In this document: one piece after another, positions 1-9,968 of the stretch
Numbering within the stretch: the stretch's first letter is position 1
Layout of the letters: the number at the start of each line of letters is the position of its first letter
Assembly (NCBI GenBank): GCA_025667525.1
Contig: CM046882.1
Location: 19,294,488-19,358,487, forward strand
Direction: 5' to 3'
DNA length: 64,000 nt
From: Glebionis coronaria
Taxonomy: Eukaryota > Streptophyta > Magnoliopsida > Asterales > Asteraceae
Notes under the pieces: generated by a model
Database searches by the model: none
What the model was told of the DNA's origin: nothing
Seen by the model: the letters and a program-made list of their open reading frames with translations, nothing else
Program-made: the position numbers and the translations under genes

Positions 1-720
1 TCGTAGCTGATGAATGGTAAATTACTTCGTAATTATTTTATTATTTTAAAACAAATTTTAGTTTTTTTTTTTTTTTTGTTTTGATACGTCATAAAAAAAA
101 GAAAATATTTATACGTGTAATAAAAAAGTTAATAGTTGTTAGTTTTTTTGTTAAAAAAATAATTTAATAGCTCTTTTTGACACAATATATTTATAGAACT
201 GATAGCTTTTTATTTTAAAGAAATAGCTCTTAAATAAAAAACGGTTCCATACAGCTTTTTAGATTGTCAAGGGCTGTTAAATGTAAATTAATGATATAAC
301 CTCCAACCATATTATAATTTATTAAAAGATGTCCTTTTAAGTCAGTTTACATCTTATCATTACAGTTAATAACTAATATACCAAACACTTTTATTAAAAT
401 TAATAGCTTTTTAGCAAACAGCTTACAGTTGACAGCTTACAGCTTACAACTTACAGTTAACAGCTTACAGCTTACAGCTAGTTTTGCCAAACATAGCCTA
501 GGGGTGTCAATATTTTCGATCCCATCCGACCTGAACAGATTCGAATATATTTGGGTCATTACGGTCAGACTCAATCAAACACATCTTAGATTTTATTCAT
601 TACAATTCCACAACATTACAATTCCAACACATTTCTATTCATTCAATTACAATTACATCAAATTACAATTCCTTTCAAAGATTACAATTCCCTTAAAAAC
701 ATTCTGCGAACCAAACGGAG
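1..720. repeat. AT-rich non-coding stretch with short tandem repeat
   Basis: No coding signal is visible. Positions 413-480 hold a short tandem repeat built on variants of ACAGCTTACAGTT, about nine units. The stretch around 170-490 looks like a decayed small DNA transposon (repeated TTAATAGCT-type motifs, then GCCAAACATAG), but no clean terminal repeats or target duplication could be found. Open frames here are short and unconvincing. Confidence 0.4.
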
Positions 721-722
721 CC

Positions 723-1055
723 TAAAAGTTTATTAACCACACCGACACTGTTTGACTCGTTGACGTCATCATCATGATCATCAACAACTGGATAAACTCC
801 GGTTTCAACAGATTTGTTATGGATGACGTCATCATATTCGTAAGCATCAACTTGACGATCATCATCAACACGATTAGAGTCACCTGGCCAGGTGAACTTG
901 CCTCAGTGTCCTCCTTTCTTCGGTGGTGATCCGTTCATTCCCGTTGATGATTTCCGGTCGGTTTTTGTGGTTAGTGGAGAGATTGAGCTGGAGGCCTTGC
1001 CGAGACAAGCCAGCACGTACGCCGACCCCCTTTCGCCGAGGTCTTTCATTGCCAT
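723..1055 (-). pseudogene. Degraded coding remnant, unidentified protein
   Basis: The minus strand reads for 111 codons from ATG at 1055 with one interruption, a TGA at 903-905. It begins MAMKDLGERGSAYVL, has a serine-rich middle, then the basic/glycine segment PPKKGGH-stop-GKFTWPGD, then an aspartate-rich tail. Composition is clearly richer in G+C than the flanks, as expected of former exon sequence. At 723 the frame runs into sequence of a different character (AACCAAACGGAGCC), which resembles a transposon end. I do not recognise the family. A first exon of a small unknown protein inactivated by the TGA is the simplest reading; a sequencing error at the TGA is the alternative. The plus-strand frames over the same bases look like shadows. 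Confidence 0.4.
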
Positions 1056-1530
1056 TTCACCGGTTTCGCGAGTCAAATATCTACAAAATAGTGTGGGCCA
1101 TTATTCTTTTTTTTCGTGTTTTTTTTCATGATGTTTATAGATTCTGAATTTTATAGAACAAGTAATATCACTTTGCAAGGTCATTTTATCCTGGCATGAT
1201 ATCTATAGGTTAACGCGCAAACGATCTAATACAACCACGGATGATTACCATCTGTAAATATTTGATGCATTGGTAAGATCCTTGGAGGGCAAATTAAAAA
1301 ACTAATGAATGTTTACATCCTCTCATCACCAATAATGTACAATATATCAGTACCAACTTTTCCGGCAATAAGTATAACATGTATCTGTTATATTAGGTAG
1401 AATGTTGTTTTTACTTAACCCATGCTGATTTTTATAAACAGCAAGTTAAGTCTTTGTTTAAAAATCTTTCAAGGGGACAATATATATAGTACAGTGAGCT
1501 CTTTTAACTTCTATCTTGGTCTTTCTTTGT
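1056..1530. repeat. Left part of segmental duplication block 1
   Basis: No gene is visible. The stretch from about 1140 is closely similar to two other places: 1140-1255 matches 21990-22115 and 27800-27930, and about 1265-1540 matches 28873-29130. It is therefore the left part of a locus-scale duplication that also carries the SRO genes. Confidence 0.6.
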
Positions 1531-1720
1531 CGACTTTGACCTTAAATAAATATTTTTGTATGATATAATAATTGATGAAATTTGTACCAATGAAAACACA
1601 TATAAAACTCAGTCTATTCATATATCTTACATTAAGTAAGTATATAACACATGCGAAAATAGTAAAGTCAAAGTTGAACCAGTTTGACTCTAAAAAGTCA
1701 AAATGGACACTTATTTTATT
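1530..1720. mobile_element. Decayed Stowaway-like MITE
   Basis: The stretch contains the AAAACACATATAAAACTC...TTCATATAT block and a right part ending in a variant of AAATGGACACTTATTTT. Both align by eye with the Stowaway element at 19143-19363. The terminal inverted repeats are too worn to define the ends exactly. No coding capacity. Confidence 0.4.
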
Positions 1721-1814
1721 TTGTACAATAATACAGTATTTATTTTCATTGCCATTCTAATATTTTTATTTTGTATTTGAATCATCAATAGGTTGCAGAC
1801 TGACCGTAGGGTGG

Positions 1815-1882
1815 TCTTGCTGCAAATGGTATGCAAACTGTTACATAGTAGGTTGTTCTTGCTGCAAATGATATGCAACCTG
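1815..1882 (+). repeat. Tandem duplication of about 45 bp
   Basis: The string GCTGCAAATGRTATGCAA occurs twice, with intervening sequence ending in ACTGTTACATAGTAGG. The paralogous block at 49603 onward has only one copy, so the duplication is either specific to this block or was lost in the other. Confidence 0.5.
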
Positions 1883-1921
1883 TAGGGGCTGATATGGAGG
1901 CTGAATGGAGGGGGTTAGAGG

Positions 1922-2146
1922 TTCAACTCCTTACCTCCTGTCATTCCCAATGTGGGGGATTTTCCCAGAATTGGTAGCCGGGTTCGAATCCCAGCGCAAT
2001 GCCTTGAAGCCCCTTAATGGGAAACTGGATGGCTAGCATGGGGTTGATATTCTCTTCGTGAGATGATTCGAACTCGGGTCGAGAGACTTGGTGCCTCTGT
2101 GACACGCAAGATACTCCGCTGCACCAAACTGCCGTTAAAAAAAAAG
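1922..2146 (+). mobile_element. SINE-like insertion (tRNA-type promoter boxes)
   Basis: This sequence is absent from the otherwise parallel block at about 49680. It contains a near-consensus RNA polymerase III B box, GGGTTCGAATCCC, at about 1980-1992, and ends in a run of nine A residues near 2146, the usual layout of a plant SINE. A second imperfect B-box-like string (GATTCGAACTC) lies about 85 bp further on. Target duplications could not be fixed because the surrounding sequence is G-rich and repetitive. A composite of two tRNA-derived fragments is an alternative. Confidence 0.45.
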
Positions 2147-2245
2147 TGGTGTGTTTGGTGTGTGAGTTTGGTTGCTAAAATAGAGGCTGCAACGGCAGGT
2201 TTCGTTGCTGAAATGGGATCCGAGATAGGTGGGTTTAGGTGCTTA

Positions 2246-2322
2246 AATGGGGCTGATTTGGGCGTGTTTGCGTGCTCAAATGGGGCTGATTTGGGCGTGT
2301 TTGCGTGCTCAAATGGGGCCTG
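2246..2322 (+). repeat. 36-bp direct repeat, two units
   Basis: GCTGATTTGGGCGTGTTTGC followed by GTGCTCAAATGGG is present twice head to tail. The paralogous stretch near 49810 has a single diverged unit. Surrounding sequence is a degenerate G-rich repeat of the pattern GGTGCTNAAATGGGG. Confidence 0.6.
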
Positions 2323-2332
2323 AAAGGAGGAG

Positions 2333-3293
2333 GTTTGGTGTTGAATTTGCGGCCATAAGGGGTGACGATGTACAATCCGATGAACATAAATCTCACATAC
2401 CTCCCTTCACAAATGTAATGTCTTAGTCACTGCAAATGCTTTATCGCTCGATAGATAGAGGAACCAACAGTTAATGGAAAAGAAGTACAATCCGGGGATC
2501 ATTGTTTCGTGATCTGCCATAATATCAAGTTATCAAGAAATATAGATACAAATGTTTGTATTAGAAGTGCAATGTCGTATTTTTGTTTGTGATCTATTAG
2601 TATCTTTTTTTCATCACCACTACCTCATTTAAGGTTAATATCATCATGTGAATTGTTTTGTTTCTCGATATTCGTATGCCTTAACTGGTGTTTATGATAC
2701 ACATAGGTAGTTCTATCTTGAGTAGTTATGGCTTATTGGATCATGTAATGGCGATTGTATGATAATCAAAATCACTCGCTGTAATGCCCCAAGACATATA
2801 TATGGTGTATTTTTAGTTAGAAAAATTAGTTATTATCCAATTTTGTGGAAGGAAGCTATAAATAATTAGCTCATAAGTACAAAAAGTTATTAAAGTATCA
2901 ATTCGTTAAAATATAAGAACTTGTGTGATTGTACGCTAAATTTTACACTTTTGCTGACTACAAACCCATTCGACTCAACCTCTTCTAACCAGCTATTCCT
3001 TTTTTCTATGCAGGGGCTCGAGCGTTACAATATTTTTAACCCAAGTTGAAAGACGTGGTTCATCTTTTGTGTTGCTTTTGTTGTATAAAGGTACAAGCAA
3101 GCCGGACTCTTTGGAGATCTGTCTCAAGAAATAAAGGCATCAGCAAAACCAGGTTGCGACACACCAGAACTTGGCCTAAATTTGCATATCAGACCGCATG
3201 TATTTTTGAAAATTACACATATCGGGTCGCTACTAATAATTTCAGGATACCTCTATGAAACTACCCATCCTTTGTTATGTTCAAAATGTTGGC
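2333..3293. other. Duplicated flank, no intact gene
   Basis: No supported gene. The sequence parallels 49890-50730 of the second block with many small indels. Positions 2636-2743 recur at 19737-19843 beside SRO-III, showing that this flank was carried along with the SRO genes. Positions 3030-3240 look like worn coding sequence but no frame stays open. Confidence 0.5.
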
Positions 3294-3347
3294 GGGACAG
3301 TAGGTTATGCAGCTCCAGCATACGTTCAAACTGGTAGGATGACAACT
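3294..3347 (+). pseudogene. Fragment of receptor-like cytoplasmic kinase (activation-loop end)
   Basis: One frame reads GTVGYAAPAYVQTGRMTT. This matches kinase subdomain VIII of plant receptor-like cytoplasmic kinases, where the usual form is G-T-x-G-Y-A-A-P-E-Y-x-Q-T-G-R-L-T. The conserved glutamate of the APE motif is alanine here. Neither the upstream catalytic loop nor the downstream DxWSFG motif is in frame, and the reading stops within 15 codons. The same fragment occurs at 50731-50784. It is an isolated exon scrap, not a gene. Assignment rests on this one motif. Confidence 0.5.
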
Positions 3348-4250
3348 TTGGAGCTTCCGGGTGGTTCTTTATGAACTCATCACATGTACAGTTTAAGAAT
3401 CAGTTCTAGGATGCTATGTATTATGGATAGATCACAAGTATATTTTTTAATAAAAACATGGCAATACTCATCATAGAAGGACATCTGATCTCACAAGTAT
3501 ATAAGCTAATAATCCAAACAGCGAATATGACACAAAATATGAACGAACCCGAGACAAGAAAATTTGGGCTAGGCTCCGGTTACATGATATGTTCAGAATT
3601 AGCTGAAGCTCAGTTTCCTATTAGATTTGTGTGTTGATAGCTCGATATACAAAGGTTATGAAATCGGTTACTAATATATGACAAAATAGGCAGGTTAAGT
3701 AGGCCGGGTAAATAGGATTGGGTGAGAATGGATAACTGTTTATACGGGTCAGATTGCGACCTGCAAACAATTTTGGGGTTTTTTTGGATGCTGAAGTTCA
3801 ACTTTTGACCCGTGATAGAATATATCATGATAGAATATATGTATTATGTTGCCAGCTTAACGCAACTGTGTATGCTATAGTAGTAACAGGCTTGATGTAT
3901 CGTCCCGCAAACACCCAACCCTGAAAACCCCGCCCTCCGCAGCGGAGCGTGCGGGTTGAAAACCTTGTTTGACTAATGTGTAAAAGCAGTGACCTGACTT
4001 ACAAGTAGCATAAGACAACCTCCTCGTAAATAGATATTTCTTTTTATAAATAAAGTCAAAGATTACATATCATAATAAGTCAAATAATGTGTGTACGCGA
4101 AAACAAACACTTCTACAAACGTCAAAATGTATACTAATAAGTTACTAACCTGAAATAGTTAAAGCACAATTCTTTTGGTTTATGCGCCATTCTCACCCGG
4201 AAATAAGCACTCTTCAGAATACTCGTCTTCGTTCATAATTCACCATTTCT
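3348..4250. other. 3' flank of SRO-I
   Basis: No gene seen. The stretch matches the second block in two pieces (about 3400-3830 with 50800-51430, and about 3960-4266 with 53150-53517). The second block differs by a SINE and a reverse-transcriptase pseudogene. Positions 3900-3960 hold a GC-rich snippet (CCGCCCTCCGCAGCGGAGCG) without a partner in the other block. Confidence 0.5.
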
Positions 4251-5237
4251 TTACTTGGCTCGATTATATATCGAGCCAGAAAGATTGACACGCCGCTTCT
4301 CAGAGAAATCTTTTAGAACCATACGCAGCATCCTGTCACCAACTACTTCTCTGATTCCTCTAAACATATCATGTCGAGATATCTTGCCTTCAACGTATGT
4401 GCGGTGACAATGTGTGATTTCCTTAACGGATTTAGGAGGCAATATCTTCGATAAGTTTGTAATGAGGTCACGAATTGGTATCCACGGGGAAACTGGTTTC
4501 CTAAGACAAACTCCATTTACTGTCTTGAAACTTATGACGAACTCGGGCAAAATATGAGTGTTCATCTGACTACTCCAGATAATGTATTTCTTAGGAGACA
4601 CTGCATCATCAACACCCGAATCAAACTCCTCGGAACTCGGGTGACATTGTGTAGAGAAACGATTAAGAACCTCCGTTTTGCCCAATAAAACACGACAAAG
4701 CAATACGTGCTTCACTCCATCACCATCAACAGTTGCATACTCGACACTTTCGAGTGGCGAATGATCAGCATTGAGCACAACAGCATTCCCAAACCCTGCA
4801 CATTTCCCTATATCCTTACAACTAAACCCGTACTCCACAATCCTATGAATCTCCTGTTTCGAACAGCCACCAAACCATCCGAACTTCACATTCGTCTCCC
4901 CTCCGTTTTTCGCCCCGACGGCGTTCGCGTATATCTGAAAGGAGATGACCTTAGCTTGACTAACCAGATTCTGGTTAAACATGTTCCTATAAACACCTTC
5001 CACTTGAGCTTTCATCCCATTTTCACCTAGTTTGGCAACGAACTTGTTCGCTATCATCCCGTGCAGCTTATCACCTTCATCCAACTTAACCAATCCATTA
5101 ACCGTAGTCTTTTTAACCGAATTTCCAATAACCACGCTTTCACAGTCGGAAACAACCGACTCATCGTCAGCCGAGTTCTCATCAGAAAACTCACCATTTT
5201 CTTGCAAAATTCTAGGAAAAAACACTTGAGAAGACAT
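4251..5237 (-). CDS. SRO: SRO-family protein, copy I (PARP-like + RST)
   Basis: A 328-residue single-exon frame starts at ATG 5237. Residues 1-45 are acidic and serine-rich. Residues about 48-240 form the PARP-like fold of RCD1/SRO proteins, including KFGWFGGCSKQEIHRIVEYG and the CRVLLGKTE and YIIWSSQMNTHILPEFV segments. Residues about 250-315 form the RST domain (PWIPIRDLI ... ISRHDMFRGIREVVGDRMLR), which in this family binds transcription factors. No WWE domain is present, so it resembles the short SRO2-SRO5 class of about 300 residues. The H-Y-E triad of active ADP-ribosyltransferases is not seen, in line with the family being thought catalytically inactive. Known members act in nuclear stress signalling. 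The coding sequence lacks introns, which is unusual enough to raise a retrocopy or intron-loss origin. Copies II and III lie on the same strand. Confidence 0.88.
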   Translation of the reverse strand: MSSQVFFPRILQENGEFSDENSADDESVVSDCESVVIGNSVKKTTVNGLVKLDEGDKLHGMIANKFVAKLGENGMKAQVEGVYRNMFNQNLVSQAKVISFQIYANAVGAKNGGETNVKFGWFGGCSKQEIHRIVEYGFSCKDIGKCAGFGNAVVLNADHSPLESVEYATVDGDGVKHVLLCRVLLGKTEVLNRFSTQCHPSSEEFDSGVDDAVSPKKYIIWSSQMNTHILPEFVISFKTVNGVCLRKPVSPWIPIRDLITNLSKILPPKSVKEITHCHRTYVEGKISRHDMFRGIREVVGDRMLRMVLKDFSEKRRVNLSGSIYNRAK

Positions 5238-5344
5238 TTTTCGAAAATTTTAAGGAAAAAAGTGTGAAAGGGAATTATTGTTGGTTCAAACAAAAGAGTT
5301 TATGTTTGTGTTCAAGCGTGTGTAAATACTGCACGGGACATGGG

Positions 5345-5352
5345 TTATTTAT
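5345..5352 (-). promoter_or_regulatory. Candidate TATA box of SRO-I
   Basis: The minus strand reads ATAAATAA about 110 bp upstream of the SRO-I start codon. In copies II and III a TATA-like string lies at the corresponding place, followed by the conserved string CCAATSTCCCTTGCAC. Inferred from position and conservation only. Confidence 0.45.
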
Positions 5353-5394
5353 TGTTGTTTTAAGTCGGTTGACTTTTTTATTTTTTAAATTCAA

Positions 5395-5682
5395 GAGTAA
5401 ATTATATTTTTGGTCCTTATGATTTGGTCAAATTGCAGAGTTAGTCCTTAGCTTTTTGAAATTGCATTGAACTTTCTTATTTTCAAGTTTGAGTTGCATG
5501 TTTGGTCCTTAGGTACGACTGAATTTGTAATTTTTGCAAAGCACAAAGATAAAAAATGCAATTTAAAAGGATTAAAAATGCAACACAAACTTAAAACCAG
5601 AAACGTTCATTGCAATTTCAAATAAATAGAGACTAAATCTGCAATTTGGCTAAACCATAAGGACAAAAAATACAATTTACTC
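5395..5682. mobile_element. Mutator-like MITE with long inverted repeats
   Basis: The left arm begins GAGTAAATTATATTTTTGGT and the right arm is its diverged inverse complement, ending AATTTACTC. Most of the 288 bp pairs as a foldback. The 9-bp direct repeat TAAATTCAA flanks it exactly (5386-5394 and 5683-5691), the size expected of Mutator-type elements. It has no coding capacity. Confidence 0.8.
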
Positions 5683-5691
5683 TAAATTCAA

Positions 5692-6708
5692 AAACAACAG
5701 GTTGGTTGTTTTAAACTTGCTCAGAAAGGGTTGGGTTAATTAAGTCGGTTGTTTTTACTTGTTCACAAAGGATTTAACAAAAATGGTCCCTCATGAATGA
5801 CAACCTAACATTTTCGATAGATTATCTTGTTCATTTTTCGATAGTTAATTTCAAGTAGGGTGTCAAATGGGTCGACCTGACCCGACCCGAATTGAATAAA
5901 GTTTTATAAGTTCGGGTTGATTGAGGTATAACTTAGCTTATTAGCCCAACAGACCCGATATATCTTTATAAGGTCGGGTTAAGGTTTTAAATAATTTTTT
6001 ATCGGGTTAACCCGATAAACCCAATTAAGATATATAATAACCGATTTATAAATCTTCAATTTATAAAGTGTTGTTGTTCACGTCTCTTTATTTTTTTTAT
6101 ATAGTACTAAGTGAGTATCCGTGTATAGCAGCTGAAATTTTTAACGATAAATAATTAACGGTATGTGATATTGTGGTAATTGTTACTTCAACGGAAACAA
6201 TTTATTCAACGTGTTGTTGCTTCATATCCCAGTATTGTTACACTTGTGAGATGAAGTGTACCGTGAAATGTATTACTAATGTTACTTAGAGAATATACAA
6301 TATACAGTTGTATGGTCCAGTTGAAGATCTTTGTCATAGTAAGTGGAAGTTTGCCTTGTAAAATTGTAGACAAGGATGTTGTGCTGTGTTCGTTAAGTTA
6401 CAAAATATAAAAGAAAAGAGACTACACTGTTACTTAACGAAAAGACAAAATACGGCTCTATGCTCCAATCGAAGATCTTTGTTGTATTATGTGTCATTTT
6501 ACCTTAGAAAAGATACTTGCGCTAATTCTTTGCAGAGTTAAAAAATAGCGAAGATAGATAAAAGTATGTGAAGTGCACAATGGTTTTCCACGTTTGGCAT
6601 AGAGAGACAATCGCCTTCTCTTTCAAAAATATTTGCAAAATTTCATAAAAACTTTCGCAAAATATTTACGAAATTTCTTAAAATTTTTGCAAATTTTCGA
6701 AAATATTA
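5692..6708. other. Non-coding spacer with CGGGTT-rich and AT-rich low-complexity sequence
   Basis: No gene seen. Positions 5860-6030 are rich in CGGGTT/AACCCG motifs (GGGTCGACCTGACCCGACCC and similar), a pattern repeated at 7330-7480. Positions 6600-6705 are a degenerate repeat of the pattern GCAAAATTTC, which resumes after the MITE at 7109. The string at about 6105-6140 resembles a worn Helitron 3' end (minus strand GCTGCTATACACGG). Confidence 0.4.
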
Positions 6709-7108
6709 AAGGAGCTGTTTGGCAACGCGTTTATCAGCAACAAACTAAAAGTGTGTTGCTGTTAAACGTGTTGCCAAACACTCTTTTAAAAACATAAAAA
6801 GCTTAAATAAGCTGAAAAAGATGATAAATTCAATAGTATTGAGATTTTAAAACAGAATTTTAAAAGTTTTTTTTGCCCAAATAAGCGTAAACAAAATTTT
6901 CAAGAAAATAACCAACCTGTATTAACACGAAATAATCTATAAAATTTTCAAGAAAAATGAAGTAAGCTATAAAAAGTATGAAAAGTTCTAGTAATAACTA
7001 ATAAGTTCATATCCTATGCATACTTTTTCGTCACAAAAAAACCAACACCTTATAACACCTAAAACATCATATTGTGTTGCTGGTAAACGCATTCCCAAAC
7101 ACTCCTTT
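6709..7108. mobile_element. hAT-like MITE
   Basis: The inverted termini are AAGGAGCTGTTTGGCAACGC on the left and the inverse complement of AAAGGAGTGTTTGGGAATGC on the right. The match extends through GTTTAYCAGCAACA, about 34 bp in all. The 8-bp string AAATATTA flanks both ends with a one-base ambiguity at the right, consistent with the hAT superfamily. No open frame. It interrupts a GCAAAATTTC-type low-complexity tract. Confidence 0.65.
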
Positions 7109-8220
7109 AAATATTATCAAAAATTTGCAAAATTTCTCAAAAAATTCGAAAAATTTAGAATTTTTTTCTGCTTCGCAAGGGTGTCGAATTTTTAAATATT
7201 TATGTGTATTTTTGCTTTTTGAGTAAAAAGTTTGGTATTTTATAAAATAGGTTTAAAAAATGGGTATTCTTGCTAATTTCGTCAAAAATAAGGTAAGGCC
7301 GAGCATAAATGATCGAGAATTGGATGTGACTGGGGGGTGTGAGTAGGGTTGGGTTGACATGACCCGAACTCGAGCCTAACCCGATAAGACTAATCATGTC
7401 GGGTTAAATCGGGTTGGAATTTTTTATCGGGTTATTTTGACTCGAACCCGCTAATCCGGTAGTGTTATTGGGTCGGGTTAGAATTGGATTAATTTTCTTA
7501 TCGGTTTATTGGGTGAAACGAAAATCTATATTGTGTTATTTACTCGATCAGTGTAAGACATTATGGCAAAGCAATATGCAATACTGCTCTCACTTTCTGC
7601 AATATGCAAATGTTCGTGTAATCTGCTTTTGGCATTTGATTGTTCAACCTTATTATTCAGTATAAGCCCTATTAACGCTACTGTTACAACTTGAAAATAC
7701 GAATACAAAGACATAGTTTGCTAATACTGGTCTGGCCTGTTGTTTCAACTTTCTGACTTTTGTTGATACACTACTCTTTATCAGATCGAGTTACGGGTGA
7801 GTTTTTAAATGTCAAAACCCGACTCAACCCAACTCGATAACACTTAAACACTATGTCGGTTATACAAAGTCAAACCATTTGTATTTGTTTGTTGATGTGA
7901 GGATATGAGTAACGATATTGTTCTTGGTTTTGTAGACTGTTAATAACAAACACTAACCTTGAAACGCTGTATCACAATTAAATGGGTTTAGTGAATGAGA
8001 AATGTAATAAAGTAAAAGATTTCATATAATCAAAAGTCAAATATCATACCATTTGTACCCGAAAAACACTGAAACCTAATAGTTAATCTACAATTACATC
8101 ATTTTCTTTGACTTACAAGGGGTACAAACATCAAAATGTATACAGTAACCTAAAATAGCTAATCACTCTTCCGAATACTCGTCTTCGTTCATATGACTCG
8201 ATTATATATCGAGCCAGAAG
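7109..8220. other. 3' flank of SRO-II, non-coding
   Basis: No supported gene. CGGGTT-rich low-complexity sequence spans 7330-7480. Positions about 8030-8215 parallel the 3' flanks of SRO-I (4060-4245) and SRO-IV (53280-53500), marking the edge of the duplicated unit. Confidence 0.5.
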
Positions 8221-9189
8221 TTAATTGACACGTTGTTTCTCAGAGAAATCTTTTAGAACCATACGCAGCATCCTGTCACCAGCTACTTCTCTGATTCCTG
8301 TAAACATATCATGTCGAGATATCTTGCCTTCAACGTATCTGCGGTGACACTGTGTGATTTCCTTGACGGATTTAGGAGGCAGTGTCTTGGATAAGTTTGC
8401 AATGAGATCACGAATTGGTATCCACGGGGAAACTGGTTTGTTCACAATCCTTTGCGTCTTAAAACTTATGACGAATTCGGGCAAAATATGAGTGTTCATT
8501 TGGCTACTCCAGATAATATATTTCTTAGGAGACTCAACATCATCAACACCCGAATCGAACTCTTGAGAACTCGGGTGACACTGTGTAGAAAAACGATTAA
8601 CAACCTCCGTTTTACCCAATAAAACACGACAAAGGAGTACGTGCTTGACTCCATCACCATCAGCAACTGCAGACTGCACACTCTCGAGTGGCGAATGATC
8701 AGCATTAAGCACAAGAGCATTCCCAAACCCCGTACACTTGCCCACATCGCCATAACTAAACCCGTACTCCACAATCCTATCAATCTCCTCTTTCGAACAG
8801 CCACCAAACCATCCGTACTTTACATTCATCATCTCCCCTCCGTTTTTCACCCCAATGGCGTTCGCGTATATTTGAAAGGAGGAGACTTTAGCTTGACTAA
8901 CGAGACTCTGGTTAAACATGTTCCTATAAACACCTTCCACTTGAGCTTTCGTCCCATTTTCGCCTAGTTTCGCAACGAACTTGTTAGCTATTAACCCGTG
9001 CTTCTTATCACCCTCATCCAACTTAACCAATCCATTAAAATTAGTCTTTTTAAACGAACTTCCAGTATGAACCGCGCTTTCACAGTCGGAAACAAGAGAC
9101 TGGTCATCACCACCTGAACTCTGACCGGAAAACTGATCACCATCGTCATTTTGATGGAAAACCCGAGGAAAAAAGACTTGAGAAGACAT
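8221..9189 (-). CDS. SRO: SRO-family protein, copy II (PARP-like + RST)
   Basis: A 322-residue single-exon frame starts at ATG 9189 and is closely similar to copy I throughout. The N-terminus differs most (PRVFHQNDDGDQFSGQSSGG) and remains acidic/serine-rich. The PARP-like region has KYGWFGGCSKEEIDRIVEYG and the RST region has ISRHDMFTGIREVAGDRMLR. Relative to copy I the linker before the RST domain reads KTQRIVNKPVSPW, and the C-terminal tail is shorter (ends KQRVN). No internal stop or frameshift is seen, so this and copy I are the best candidates for functional genes in the window. The role is inferred from the family: nuclear adaptor binding transcription factors in stress responses. Confidence 0.88.
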   Translation of the reverse strand: MSSQVFFPRVFHQNDDGDQFSGQSSGGDDQSLVSDCESAVHTGSSFKKTNFNGLVKLDEGDKKHGLIANKFVAKLGENGTKAQVEGVYRNMFNQSLVSQAKVSSFQIYANAIGVKNGGEMMNVKYGWFGGCSKEEIDRIVEYGFSYGDVGKCTGFGNALVLNADHSPLESVQSAVADGDGVKHVLLCRVLLGKTEVVNRFSTQCHPSSQEFDSGVDDVESPKKYIIWSSQMNTHILPEFVISFKTQRIVNKPVSPWIPIRDLIANLSKTLPPKSVKEITQCHRRYVEGKISRHDMFTGIREVAGDRMLRMVLKDFSEKQRVN

Positions 9190-9297
9190 TTGAAGGAAAA
9201 AAGTTTAAGAAAGTGTGAGAGGGAATGAATGTTGGTTCAAACTTGAGAGTTTATGTTTTGTGTTCGAGTGTGTGTAAAATAGTGCAAGGGACATTGG

Positions 9298-9305
9298 TTT
9301 AAATA
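9298..9305 (-). promoter_or_regulatory. Candidate TATA box of SRO-II
   Basis: The minus strand reads TATTTAAA about 110 bp upstream of the start codon. It is followed by CCAATGTCCCTTGCAC, shared with copy III. Upstream sequence to about 9760 also parallels that of copy III, so promoter and gene were duplicated together. Confidence 0.5.
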
Positions 9306-9968
9306 TGAAATGAAGGTCGGTCGATGGTAATGAAATGGTGGTATGAATTTACTCTATTGCCCTTTCATGTCGGTTGGGTTAAGTCGGTTGCTTTTAAATA
9401 AAATAACAAAATCAGAATATCATCAACCTGAAATGACCAAAACATGAGGATTATTAAAATATTCGCGCAAATCAATCGAATCGCCTCGCATAAAATAAAC
9501 CTTCAGCAACACCAGTCCCTCATCGCTCCAATCAATCGAAAACTAAATTGTATGATGAAGGCAGATCATGAAGGTAGTATTCAGTTGATGAGGCTTGTGT
9601 AGTTCGTGCGATCTTATTCCCCATTGATTGGTTAATTGAATTGAATTGAATTGAATTGAATTAACTGTGTGTGTGTGTGAAATTGATTGAAAAGTTAGGT
9701 TTTAGAATTTGGGGAAGATGGAGATGTCGTTATAACGGGAGGGTTAGGTTTGTATTTGAGAAGACATTAAGGGTGTGTTTGGTTGATGGTATTGAGGGCA
9801 AGGAATAGCAACTGAACTGATACGTTATTGATTAGTGATGGTTGGTTAGATATAATGGAATAAGCCATTATTACTTAGGGTGTTTTAGGTTATTTGTTCT
9901 TCTCTCTGTATTGAAATGACTTTGATTAATGAAAGAACAGAAAATGTATGAACATTATTTATTATTTA
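9306..9968. other. 5' flank of SRO-II with microsatellite
   Basis: No gene. Positions 9306-9620 parallel 20946-21125 upstream of SRO-III (shared TCGGTTGGGTTAAGTCGGTT and GAAGGTAGTATTCAGTTGATG). A (GAATT)n run lies at 9634-9662, followed by (TG)n. A half-MITE-like end, GGGTGTGTTTGGTTGATGG, occurs at 9769 without a visible partner. Confidence 0.5.

Noticed and set aside
892..1147. Plus-strand frames opposite the degraded ORF
   Set aside because: The minus strand has the longer, more protein-like frame with a conserved-looking basic/glycine motif; the plus-strand frames are probably its complement shadows.
1980..1995. Possible tRNA gene (GGGTTCGAATCCC)
   Set aside because: Only the B-box/T-arm string is present; no acceptor, D or anticodon stems can be drawn, and an A tail follows. 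A SINE is a better fit.
5395..5682. Foldback as a possible microRNA precursor
   Set aside because: The 9-bp target duplication and full-length arm symmetry identify a Mutator-like MITE; small RNAs from it would be expected as siRNA but that is not visible here.
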